Of a DNA stretch of 64,000 nt, positions 44,577 through 53,253 are shown piece after piece. Origin of the DNA: Reyranella sp. GTDB taxonomy: Bacteria > Pseudomonadota > Alphaproteobacteria > Reyranellales > Reyranellaceae. A program made the translations under genes and the position numbers. A model generated the notes under the pieces. The model had not been told where the DNA came from and ran no database searches. It worked only from the letters and a program-made list of their open reading frames with translations. Numbering within the stretch: position 1 is the first letter of the stretch; the number at the start of each line of letters is the position of its first letter. The stretch lies in contig NZ_JAUSBN010000024.1 of NCBI RefSeq assembly GCF_030651995.1, forward strand, positions 54,299 through 118,298. The letters are read 5' to 3'.

Positions 44577-45395
44577 GTGAGCCAATTCCTGAACGCATCC
44601 GACGCCGCCCGGCGCCTCGGCATTTCGACCAAGGCGCTGCGTCTCTACGAGCAGCGCGGCCTGCTGGCACCCGTGCGCTCGGACGCCGGCTGGCGGGCCT
44701 ACGGGCCGGAGGACCTGGAGCGCGCCTCGGAGATCGTGGCCCTGCGGGCGCTGGGTTTCAGCCTGGCCCAGGTGGCGCGCATCCTGAAGGGCGATGCGAG
44801 CGGGCTGGAGCCGGCGCTGGCAGCCCACCAGGCGTCACTCGAGGCGCGGCTGCGCGAGGTGGTCGCGGCGATGGACGGCGTGCGGGCCCTGCGGGGCGAC
44901 CTGGCCCGCGGCGGCGCGCCGAGCGCGGCCGACCTCGCCCGCACGCTGGTCCCGACGGCCGGGCTCCACGTCGCCTTCGATCTCCCCTGGCCATGGGGCG
45001 GCGAACCCTTTGAGCTGCGCGACATCCGTCCCCTCACCTACATCACCGGCCCCCTGGGCAGCGGCAAGAGGCGTCTGGCGATGCGCATCGCCGAGGAAAT
45101 CGGCGGCGCCTTTCTCGGCCTCGAACGCGTGGCCGACCCGTCGCTGGTGTCGAAGATCGAGCCGACCGTCACCCTGCTCATACAGGACGGCGCGACCGAC
45201 ACCCCGGCGCTCAGAGCCCTTCTCGCTGGCCTCGAAACGCCAACGCCCGTCGTCGTCGATCTCGTCGAGCAGGGACTGGACAGAGCCAATCAGGAAGCGC
45301 TGATCGCCCATCTGCGCCGCCGTGGCCCGGGCGCGCAGCGAGGGCGTCAGGGCCGTGCGGCGATGACCTGCTTCAACTTCGAGTACATGGCGTAG
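44577..45395 (+). CDS. MerR-family regulator with P-loop-like C-terminal domain, possibly 3'-truncated
   Basis: Residues 1-75 are a MerR winged helix (NASDAARRLGISTKALRLYEQRGLLAP and YGPEDLERASEIVALRALGFSL), then a coiled coil. From about residue 155 a domain begins with YITGPLGSGKRRLAMRIAEE, like a Walker A loop but with Arg where Ser/Thr is expected; hydrophobic strands VTLLIQDGA and PVVVDLVEQG follow. The last ~20 residues (QRGRQGRAAMTCFNFEYMA) overlap the 3' end of the convergent SGNH gene by 49 bp and look like read-through into unrelated sequence, so the gene may be truncated or frameshifted. The start is GTG. 272 residues in total. Confidence 0.75.
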   Translation: MSQFLNASDAARRLGISTKALRLYEQRGLLAPVRSDAGWRAYGPEDLERASEIVALRALGFSLAQVARILKGDASGLEPALAAHQASLEARLREVVAAMDGVRALRGDLARGGAPSAADLARTLVPTAGLHVAFDLPWPWGGEPFELRDIRPLTYITGPLGSGKRRLAMRIAEEIGGAFLGLERVADPSLVSKIEPTVTLLIQDGATDTPALRALLAGLETPTPVVVDLVEQGLDRANQEALIAHLRRRGPGAQRGRQGRAAMTCFNFEYMA

Positions 45396-46435
45396 TGCCA
45401 GTAGGGCCCGCCGTGATCGTCGAGGCCCATGATGTTGTCCTGCATGACATAGGTGAAGTCCTGTGGGGTCGCGGCAACGACCTCGACATTGCCCGGCAGG
45501 TCCCGGAGCACCGGATCGTTCTTCGGGCCGAACATGTGCAGCAGATGGATCTTCTCAGCGGTGGACGCCGCAATCGCCCGCAGCAGTTCGCTCGAAACCC
45601 TGTCCACATAGTCCGGAGCGGGCTCCGGCCCCGCGCAATAGGCCGGATCGAATTTGCAGTGCATTGGTATCGTGTCGAGGGACAGGCGGTTGCTCGCGTC
45701 GAGCCGGGCCCGGATCACCCTGTCTTTCGGGTCGAGCTCGACCTCCGGGAAGGTCGAGGCCATCCAGTCGCGGATACTGCGCAGCCGTGCGGGCGCGGCG
45801 ACATGGCGTTCCTTGTAGTACTGGGCATAGCCCAGGACGACGACATCGCCGGGCCGAATCCGGTCCTTGATCCGCTGCATCGTGACCAGCGCATTGGCCC
45901 ACGAATAGCCGGCCAGCGCATGGAGCTGCACGGAGGCGCCGGGAAATTCCGTCTGCAGCAGGAAGGCGAAGGTCTGCTGGTCGTTGACGCCGTCGCCGAA
46001 CACGTAGGAATCGCCCAGCACGAAGATCGTGCGCGCCGCATTGGCGGGCGCGTTGCCGGTGGACCTCGTTCCGTCCGGGTTGATCGTCACCACGGCGTCG
46101 AGATGCTCGAGCTTTCCCTGGCGCATGCCGCTGTAGCGGAAAATGTACCGTCCCGAATTGGCGCGGTACCCCTGTTCGGCATCCTGGGCGAAGAAGCCGG
46201 CTGGCAGGCGCGTCATGCGCCGGTAGGTCGCCGGATCCGGAAACGACCCGGGCAAGAGCCAGCTCAGCCCGGTCCGCAGCGCCAGCAGGATCGCGGGCTC
46301 CGACGGCGGTCCGGGCAGAGCGGCGATCCTGTCCTTGTTGACGGCGTAGAGGAAGGCAGAGGCGCCGATCTCCAGCGCGACCAGGACGATAGCCGCCAGG
46401 ATCGCGTAGAAGATCGCCTTCTTCGGGCCGCTCAC
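45347..46435 (-). CDS. Membrane-anchored SGNH/GDSL hydrolase-like protein
   Basis: A 362-residue protein with an N-terminal signal anchor (AIFYAILAAIVLVALEIGAS) and an extracytoplasmic SGNH domain. Block I is TIFVLGDSYVFGDGVNDQQTF (nucleophile Ser), an oxyanion Gly is probably in LAGYSWANA, and the C-terminal catalytic Asp-x-x-His is DDHGGPYWHYAMYSKL. Such proteins are de-acetylases or acetyltransferase-like enzymes on lipids or polysaccharides; the substrate is unknown. It is 12 bp downstream of the acyl-CoA dehydrogenase gene on the same strand, so it is probably co-transcribed. Confidence 0.8.
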   Translation of the reverse strand: MSGPKKAIFYAILAAIVLVALEIGASAFLYAVNKDRIAALPGPPSEPAILLALRTGLSWLLPGSFPDPATYRRMTRLPAGFFAQDAEQGYRANSGRYIFRYSGMRQGKLEHLDAVVTINPDGTRSTGNAPANAARTIFVLGDSYVFGDGVNDQQTFAFLLQTEFPGASVQLHALAGYSWANALVTMQRIKDRIRPGDVVVLGYAQYYKERHVAAPARLRSIRDWMASTFPEVELDPKDRVIRARLDASNRLSLDTIPMHCKFDPAYCAGPEPAPDYVDRVSSELLRAIAASTAEKIHLLHMFGPKNDPVLRDLPGNVEVVAATPQDFTYVMQDNIMGLDDHGGPYWHYAMYSKLKQVIAARP

Positions 46436-46447
46436 GCGAGGCTCGAC

Positions 46448-47662
<1,215 letters not shown>

Positions 47663-47673
47663 CGCACACTCCC

Positions 47674-47720
47674 GTCGTCTCGACCGAAGCGCCGAAGGCG
47701 CGCAGCGGAGAGACCTCTTT
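47674..47720. repeat. Family A repeat, half copy
   Basis: GTCGTCTCGACCGAAGCG to AGCGGAGAGACCTCTTTTC matches the left half of the complete family A elements at 17351 and 36145. The right half is missing. Located between the two acyl-CoA dehydrogenase genes. Confidence 0.8.
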
Positions 47721-47768
47721 TCATTCCGAAAGACGGCGCCGAGGGAGACAAGACCCCTCGGCTTCGCT

Positions 47769-47787
47769 TCGCTACGCTCGGGGTGAT
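47769..47787. repeat. Family B-like repeat, half copy
   Basis: TCGCTACGCTCGGGGTGAT differs by two bases from the family B arm at 63054-63082 (TCGCTACGCTCGGGATGAC). It abuts the family A half copy, so both repeat types share this 132-bp gap. Confidence 0.6.
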
Positions 47788-47810
47788 GCTCGGCCTAAAG
47801 GCCGAGCATC
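47785..47810 (-). other. Perfect 11-bp hairpin spanning the stop codon of acyl-CoA dehydrogenase copy 2
   Basis: GATGCTCGGCC-TTTA-GGCCGAGCATC (minus strand) has perfect 11-bp arms and a 4-base loop; the TAG stop begins in the loop. No T-run follows, so it is more likely an mRNA 3'-end stabiliser or processing hairpin than a terminator. Confidence 0.5.
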
Positions 47811-49006
47811 ACCTTCGACATGATCCCGCGCTGCACTTCCGAGGAGCCGCCGTAGATCGTCATCTTGCGGCCGTTGAAGTAGCGCGGCGCCAGCACGTCG
47901 GCGCCCTCGGGGCCGATCGGCTCGACATTCGCGTTCCAGGCGCGCTGCTCCGGGAACGGCTGGCTGTAATAGCCCGCCGCCTCGACGGCGTACTCCTGGA
48001 CCTGTTGCATCACCTCGGTGCCGCGCAGCTTGATCATCGACGAGAGCGGGCCCGGATTCTGGCCCGACGCCAGCTTGGAATAGAATTCCTGCTCGAACAT
48101 CTCGAGGCCGGAGATCTCGATGTCCATGCGGGCGAGCTTCTCGCGCCACGCCGAGTCGGCCAGGATCGAGTCCTCGCCTTCCGGCATCGACTGCGCGAGG
48201 CGCTTCAGCCGCTCGAAGCCCGAGCGCAGGCGCGGGCTGTAGGGATTGCCGCCGCGCTCGAACTCGAGCAGGTACTTGGCGTAGGTCCAGCCCTTGTTCT
48301 CCTCGCCCACCCGGTTCTCGACCGGCACCTTCACGTCGGTGAAGAAGACCGAGTTCACTTCCTGCGTGCCAGCGCGGTTGCCGTCGGCGGTGATGATCGG
48401 CTCGACCGAGATGCCGGGCGTCTTCATGTCGATCAGCAGGAAGGAGATGCCCTCCTGCGGCTTGCCCTCGTTAGAGGTGCGTACCAGGCAGAAGATCCAG
48501 TCGGCGGTCTGGGCGAGCGTCGTCCAGGTCTTCTGGCCGTTGACGATGTAGTACTCGCCCTCGCGCACCGCCTTGGTGCGCAGGCTCGCGAGGTCCGACC
48601 CCGAGCCCGGCTCCGAATAGCCCTGGCACCAGATCAGGTCGGAGTTCAGCATCGGCGGCAGGTGGCGCGCCTTCTGCTCGTCCGAGCCGTACTTCATGAT
48701 GACCGGCGCGCACATCTTGGGGCCGAACGGCGAGGTGCCGGGCGCGCCGGCCTTCGCCATCTCCATCTCGAAGATGTACTTCTGCGTCGTCGTGAAGCCC
48801 GGGCCGCCGAATTCCTTCGGCCAGCCGGTGCACAGCCAGCCCTTCTTGGCCAGGCGCTTCTGCCAGTCGACCAGCCGCTCCTTCGGCATGTAGGCGTTTC
48901 GGCCGACCTTGATCTCACCCTGGATCTCGGGCGTCAGGTTCTCCTTCAGCCAGTCGCGCACTTCCTGTTGGAAGGCGAGTTCTTCCTTGCCGAACGTCAG
49001 GTCCAT
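47795..49006 (-). CDS. Acyl-CoA dehydrogenase (tandem copy 2)
   Basis: A 403-residue ACAD with MDLTFGKEELAFQQEVRDWL at the start, the FAD/acyl-CoA segments WCQGYSEPGSGSDLASLRTKAV and GQKTWTTLAQTADWIFCLVRT, and the end IYGGSSEVQRGIMSKVMLGL. It is upstream of copy 1 on the same strand with 132 bp of repeat-filled sequence between. The segment SFLLIDMKTPGISVEPI and the adjacent RTSNEGKPQEGI are nearly identical in both copies. Role: beta-oxidation-like step on an unknown acyl-CoA. Confidence 0.93.
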   Translation of the reverse strand: MDLTFGKEELAFQQEVRDWLKENLTPEIQGEIKVGRNAYMPKERLVDWQKRLAKKGWLCTGWPKEFGGPGFTTTQKYIFEMEMAKAGAPGTSPFGPKMCAPVIMKYGSDEQKARHLPPMLNSDLIWCQGYSEPGSGSDLASLRTKAVREGEYYIVNGQKTWTTLAQTADWIFCLVRTSNEGKPQEGISFLLIDMKTPGISVEPIITADGNRAGTQEVNSVFFTDVKVPVENRVGEENKGWTYAKYLLEFERGGNPYSPRLRSGFERLKRLAQSMPEGEDSILADSAWREKLARMDIEISGLEMFEQEFYSKLASGQNPGPLSSMIKLRGTEVMQQVQEYAVEAAGYYSQPFPEQRAWNANVEPIGPEGADVLAPRYFNGRKMTIYGGSSEVQRGIMSKVMLGL

Positions 49007-49036
49007 TGGGGGCTCCTTTTAGGGTCCGGAAGGTAC

Positions 49037-49073
49037 CGCGCCGGGTTCCGGCGCGTAAAGCGTGCGATACACT
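49037..49073 (+). promoter_or_regulatory. Dyad overlapping a putative divergent promoter
   Basis: CGCGCCGG-GTT-CCGGCGCG (49037-49055) is a perfect inverted repeat with 8-bp arms in the 99-bp gap between the leftward acyl-CoA dehydrogenase and the rightward oxidoreductase. TTCCGG (49046-49051) and TACACT (49068-49073), 16 bp apart, could be a promoter for the rightward gene, with the dyad on its -35 box, the geometry of a repressed promoter. Confidence 0.4.
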
Positions 49074-49105
49074 GTTCCGCAACGCGTACAGCCCGCAGGT
49101 AGCCA

Positions 49106-50434
49106 ATGTCCCCACCCGTCCAGCCCGTCGTCAGCGACGAGAAACTCCCCCCCGCCGCCGAGATCGTGGTGATCGGCGCCGGCATCGCCGGCAGCACCGC
49201 CGCCTATTGGCTGGCGAAACGGGGCCACCGGGTTGCGCTGCTCGACAAGGGTGTGATCGGCGGCGAGCAGAGCAGCCGGAACTGGGGCTGGTGCCGCCAG
49301 CAGCATCGCGACCTGCGCGAACTGCCGCTCGCCATGAAGAGCCTGGAGTTCTGGGGCGAGCTTTCCCGTGAGCTGGGCGCCGAGACTGGCTTTCGCCGCA
49401 CCGGCCTCACCTATGTCACCGACCGGCCGGACGATTTCGCGCAGTGGGAGGAATGGACCCTTAAGGCCCGCGAGTACCAGATGCACAGCCGGGTGCTGAG
49501 CCCCGCCGAGGCCACGGAACTCACGCCCGGCAGCACCGGCCAGTGGATCGGCGGCGTGCATTCGCCGACCGACGGGCGCGCCGAGCCATCCCTCGCCGGC
49601 CCAGCCCTCGCCGAGGGGGCCCGGAAGCTCGGCGCCACGCTCCACCAGAACTGCGCCGCCCGCGGCCTCGACATCGAAGGCGGCAAGGTCGCGGGCGTCA
49701 TCACCGAGCATGGGATCGTGCGCACCCGGACCGTGCTTCTGGCCGGCGGCGCCTGGAGCTCTCTCTTCTGCCGCCGCCACGATCTGCGGCTGGCCCAGGC
49801 CAGCGTGCGCTCGACGTCCTTCGCCACGGTGGCGGCGCCCGAGGTGACCGGCGGCGGTCTGTCGATGCCCGACGTCACGATCCGCCGCCGCCTCGATGGC
49901 GGCTACACGGTGGGGCTGGGCGGCCGCGGCCTCGTCGAACTGTCGCCGCAGGGGTTGCTCTACGCGCGGCAGTTCTGGCCGACCTTCAGGAAGCGCCGTG
50001 CCGGTCTCACCTTCGGCATCGGCCGCTCCTTCCTCGAAGGGCCGGAGTCCTTCGCCAACTGGTCGTTCGACCTCGAATCGCCCTTCGAGCGCCAGCGCAC
50101 GCTCGATCCCGCCGCCGATCCGGTGCTGGTCGAGCGCGGCCTGACGCGCCTCGGCGACCATTATCCGGCGCTCAAGGGGCTGAAGGTGGCGCATGCCTGG
50201 GGCGGCCTGATCGACTCGACGCCCGACGGCATCCCGGTCATCTCCGCCGTCGATCCCCTGCCCGGCCTCTTCCTCTCGACCGGCTATACCGGCCACGGCT
50301 TCGGCATCGGTCCCGGCGCGGGCCGGCTGGCCGCCGACCTCATCGCCGGCGACCCGCCGATCGTCGATCCCGCGCCGTTCCGCTACAGCCGCATGATCGA
50401 CGGTACCGACCTCGGCGCTCCGGGGATGATGTAG
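49106..50434 (+). CDS. FAD-dependent oxidoreductase of the DAO (DadA/glycine oxidase-like) family
   Basis: A 442-residue flavoprotein likely to oxidise an amino acid or secondary amine. It has an N-terminal Rossmann fold (EIVVIGAGIAGSTAAYWLAKRGHRVALLDKG), GGEQSSRNWGWCRQQHRD as the flavin-contact loop, a substrate domain, and the C-terminal DAO motif (HAWGGLIDSTPDGIPVISAV, then GLFLSTGYTGHGFGIGPGAGRLAADLI in type). No signal peptide. Substrate unknown. Divergent from the acyl-CoA dehydrogenase operon and convergent with the glutathione transferase gene. Confidence 0.87.
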   Translation: MSPPVQPVVSDEKLPPAAEIVVIGAGIAGSTAAYWLAKRGHRVALLDKGVIGGEQSSRNWGWCRQQHRDLRELPLAMKSLEFWGELSRELGAETGFRRTGLTYVTDRPDDFAQWEEWTLKAREYQMHSRVLSPAEATELTPGSTGQWIGGVHSPTDGRAEPSLAGPALAEGARKLGATLHQNCAARGLDIEGGKVAGVITEHGIVRTRTVLLAGGAWSSLFCRRHDLRLAQASVRSTSFATVAAPEVTGGGLSMPDVTIRRRLDGGYTVGLGGRGLVELSPQGLLYARQFWPTFRKRRAGLTFGIGRSFLEGPESFANWSFDLESPFERQRTLDPAADPVLVERGLTRLGDHYPALKGLKVAHAWGGLIDSTPDGIPVISAVDPLPGLFLSTGYTGHGFGIGPGAGRLAADLIAGDPPIVDPAPFRYSRMIDGTDLGAPGMM

Positions 50435-50447
50435 CCGACCTCGCGGC

Positions 50448-51122
50448 TCAGGCGACCTTCTTGCCCAGGTGCGGGAACATCGCGAGCTTCGCCGCATCGT
50501 CCATCTCGGCCTTGAAAGCGTGCTTGTCCTTCAGGCCGAGCGCCCGCACCGCCGCCGGCCGCGCGTTGATCTCGGCCAAGTGACGCTGGACGTTGGGGAA
50601 CTGCTTGGGCGCCTCGGGCCCCAGCACGAAGGGGATCAGGCGCGACCAGCCCCATACCGCCATGTCGACGATGCTGTAGGTGTCGCCGCACATGTATGGG
50701 TGCTTGCCGAGCCGCGCCTCGAGGATGCCCCAGTGGCGCTGTGCCTCGAACGTGTAGCGGTTGACGGCATATTCCTTGGGCTCCGGCGCGAAATTGCGGA
50801 AGTGAACCGCCTGGCCGGAGTAAGGGCCGATGCCCGAGGCCACGAACATCATCCAGGACAGCATTTCGCCCCGCTTGGGAGGCGTGAACTTGCCCGTCTT
50901 CTCCGCGAGGTAGAGCAGGATCGCGTTGCTGTCGAACACCGTCTCGCCGCCGTCGACGATGGCCGGGACCTTGGCATTCGGGTTGATCGCCAGGTATTCC
51001 GGCGAATGCTGCTCGCCCTTGCGCGTATCCACCGGCACCAGCTCGTACGGCAGGCCCATCTCTTCGAGGCAGAGCGCCACCTTCATCGGGTTCGGCGCCA
51101 TGTTGTAATAGAATTTGATCAT
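50448..51122 (-). CDS. Glutathione S-transferase family protein
   Basis: A 224-residue cytosolic GST-fold protein: thioredoxin-like domain (MIKFYYNMAPNPMKVALCLEEMGLPYELV, cis-Pro in NAKVPAIVDGG, and ETVFDSNAILLYLAE with the glutathione-binding Ser), then an all-helical C-terminal domain (MCGDTYSIVDMAVWGWSRL, the N-capping box). Bacterial homologues include YfcG/YghU-type disulfide reductases. The ATG at 51122 has GGAGA 6 bp upstream; 14 in-frame residues upstream are not conserved. It sits 38 bp after the Bug-receptor gene. Confidence 0.9.
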   Translation of the reverse strand: MIKFYYNMAPNPMKVALCLEEMGLPYELVPVDTRKGEQHSPEYLAINPNAKVPAIVDGGETVFDSNAILLYLAEKTGKFTPPKRGEMLSWMMFVASGIGPYSGQAVHFRNFAPEPKEYAVNRYTFEAQRHWGILEARLGKHPYMCGDTYSIVDMAVWGWSRLIPFVLGPEAPKQFPNVQRHLAEINARPAAVRALGLKDKHAFKAEMDDAAKLAMFPHLGKKVA

Positions 51123-51160
51123 CACATTCTCCGTTACTCGTCGCTCTCTACCACGGATCG

Positions 51161-52129
51161 TCACTCCGCCTTGGCGCCCGATTGCTTGATGATGGGATCC
51201 CAGAAGGCCATCTGGTCGTCGTAGAATTTCTTGGCCTGCTCGGGCGTCGACTGGACCAGCTCGATGGCGAGTTCGTCGGCCTTCTTCACCATGTCGGGCT
51301 GCTTGAGGGCCTGGTTGAAGGCGGCGTTCAGCCTGTCGATGATCGGCCGCGGCGTCTTTGCCGGCGCATAGGCCGCGTACCAGGTGTTGATGGCGTAATC
51401 GAAGCCCGTCGCCTCCTTGATCGTCGGCACGTCGGGAAGCTGCTTCAGCCGCTTGTCGGAGGCGACGCCGAGCACGCGCACCTTGCCGCCGTCGATGAAG
51501 CCCTTGCTCGATTGCAGCGTGTCGATCTGGAAGCCGTGCCGGCCGGCGATCATGTCGACCATGCCGGGGGCAGAGCCGCGATAGGGAACATGCAGGGCAT
51601 CGCCGCCGGCTCGGGTGGCGAACAGATAGCTGGCGAGATGGATCATCCCGCCATTGCCCGAAGAGGCGTAGGAATACTTGCCAGGATCCTTGCGCAGCAT
51701 GCTCACCAGTTCCGGCGTCGACTTCGCGCCGTCCATCGGCGCCAGCAGGATCAGCGGCACGCTGGCGACATAGGCGATGGCGGCCAGCCCGTTCACCGGG
51801 TCGTAGCCCAGCGACTTGCCGTAGAGCGCCGGCGCCATCGCCATGGTCGAGGCGCTGAACAGGATCGTGTAACCGTCGGGTTTGGCGTCGGCGACCATGG
51901 CCGTGCCGATATTGCCGGTGGCGCCGGGCTTGTTCTCGACCACGACCTGCTGCCCAAGAATCTCGGACAACCGCGGCGCCAGCAGGCGTCCGACCACGTC
52001 GGTCGGTCCGCCGGCCGCGAAAGCGATAACCATGCGGATCGGCTTGTCGGGATAAGTCTGCGCGGCCGCAGGTGTTCCCAGGAGCGTCGCTGCGAGCGCT
52101 GCGAGCGCGCCCCGTCGTGTGAATTTCAT
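51161..52129 (-). CDS. Bug-type tripartite tricarboxylate transporter receptor, copy 1
   Basis: A 322-residue periplasmic solute receptor (TctC/Bug family). Signal peptide with twin-arginine-like MKFTRRGALAALAATLLG, mature start QTYPDKPIRMVIAFAAGGPTD, GQQVVVENKPGATGNIGT, SSGNGGMIHLASYLF, and the end LAIELVQSTPEQAKKFYDDQ. These bind small carboxylates or, in many members, unknown ligands. No TctA/TctB membrane genes are nearby, which is common for this over-expanded family. It follows a paralogue by 10 bp. Confidence 0.92.
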   Translation of the reverse strand: MKFTRRGALAALAATLLGTPAAAQTYPDKPIRMVIAFAAGGPTDVVGRLLAPRLSEILGQQVVVENKPGATGNIGTAMVADAKPDGYTILFSASTMAMAPALYGKSLGYDPVNGLAAIAYVASVPLILLAPMDGAKSTPELVSMLRKDPGKYSYASSGNGGMIHLASYLFATRAGGDALHVPYRGSAPGMVDMIAGRHGFQIDTLQSSKGFIDGGKVRVLGVASDKRLKQLPDVPTIKEATGFDYAINTWYAAYAPAKTPRPIIDRLNAAFNQALKQPDMVKKADELAIELVQSTPEQAKKFYDDQMAFWDPIIKQSGAKAE

Positions 52130-52139
52130 CGTTTCCCCC

Positions 52140-53111
52140 TTATTCGACCTTCGCGCCCGACGCCTTCACGATCGGCGCCCACATCGCCATCTGACCCTCG
52201 TAGAATTTCTTCGACGAGGCCGGCGTCGATTCGACGAGGCCGATGCCCACGGCTTTTGCCTTCTCCATCATCTCGGGAGTCCGGACGGCCTGGTTTATCG
52301 CGGCGTTCAGCCGGTCGACGATCGGCCGGGGCGTGCCGGCCGGGGCGAAGATCAGGTTCCAGGTGACGACCTCGATCGCGATGCCGGTCTTTTCCTGGAC
52401 CGTCGGCACGTCGGGCATCGAGGCCGCCCGCTTGGTGTCGCAGACGGCCAGGATCTTGAGCCGTCCGGCATCGACGAACCCCTTGCTGCTGCCCAGCGTG
52501 TCGATCTGGAAGGCGTGGCGTCCCGCCAGCGTGTCCTGCATGGCAGGTGCCGAGCCCTTGTAGGGCACGTGCAGTGCATCTCCCCCGGCGCGCTGGGCCA
52601 GCAGGAGGCTGCCCATGTGGATCAGGCTGCCATTGCCCGGCGACGGATAGGAGAGCTTGCCGGGCTCCTTGCGCAAGGCTGCAACGAGTTCCTCGATCGA
52701 GCCGATCCCGCCGGCCGGCGCCACGACGATCATGGGGACCGTCGTGAAGTGGGCCACCGCTTCCAGGCCCTTGACCGGGTCGTAGGGCAGCTTGTCGTAG
52801 AGGGCCGGCACGATGCCCATGATCGATGTGCCGACCAGCAGCGTGTATCCGTCGGGCTTGGCATCGGCCACGATCTGCGACGCGATGTTGCCCGCGACGC
52901 CCGGCTTGTTGTCGACCACCACCTGCTGGCCGAGGATTTCGCTCAGCCGCTGCGCCAGCAGCCGCCCTGCGATGTCGGTCGGCCCGCCCGGCGGGAAGCC
53001 GATGACCAGCCGGATCGGCCGGTCCGGATACGATCCCTGGGCTCTCGCCCCGGCCGTCGATGCCGCGAATGCCATGCCGGCCGCCACGACGCGGCGCCGC
53101 CCGATGCCCAT
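52140..53111 (-). CDS. Bug-type tripartite tricarboxylate transporter receptor, copy 2
   Basis: A 323-residue paralogue of the downstream copy: MGIGRRRVVAAGMAFAASTA signal region, QGSYPDRPIRLVIGFPPGGPTD mature start, GQQVVVDNKPGVAGNIASQIVADAKPDGYTLLVGTS in type, and ASSKKFYEGQMAMWAPIVKASGAKVE at the end. The two genes are adjacent and alike throughout, a tandem duplication that has diverged. Probably co-transcribed with copy 1 and perhaps the glutathione transferase gene. Confidence 0.92.
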   Translation of the reverse strand: MGIGRRRVVAAGMAFAASTAGARAQGSYPDRPIRLVIGFPPGGPTDIAGRLLAQRLSEILGQQVVVDNKPGVAGNIASQIVADAKPDGYTLLVGTSIMGIVPALYDKLPYDPVKGLEAVAHFTTVPMIVVAPAGGIGSIEELVAALRKEPGKLSYPSPGNGSLIHMGSLLLAQRAGGDALHVPYKGSAPAMQDTLAGRHAFQIDTLGSSKGFVDAGRLKILAVCDTKRAASMPDVPTVQEKTGIAIEVVTWNLIFAPAGTPRPIVDRLNAAINQAVRTPEMMEKAKAVGIGLVESTPASSKKFYEGQMAMWAPIVKASGAKVE

Positions 53112-53150
53112 TCTTGTTTCCTCCGCTTTTCACGGGAGTTTAGGGCGCTA

Positions 53151-53178
53151 CAGGTCGCATGCAATGTACGCAGGTCGC
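53151..53178. promoter_or_regulatory. Direct repeat in the Bug/amidase divergent region
   Basis: CAGGTCGC occurs at 53151-53158 and again at 53171-53178, exactly 20 bp (two helical turns) apart, in the roughly 140-bp gap between the leftward Bug receptor and the rightward amidase. Such same-face spacing is typical of activator sites. The region also holds GATCGCAAAC/GTTTGCATC as a loose inverted repeat. No regulator is known. Confidence 0.3.
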
Positions 53179-53253
53179 GTGGCGAACCTCGCCCCCGCAG
53201 GCGTCGATGATCGCAAACTACCAGCGGACGGCGGTTGTTTGCATCCTGTAAAG

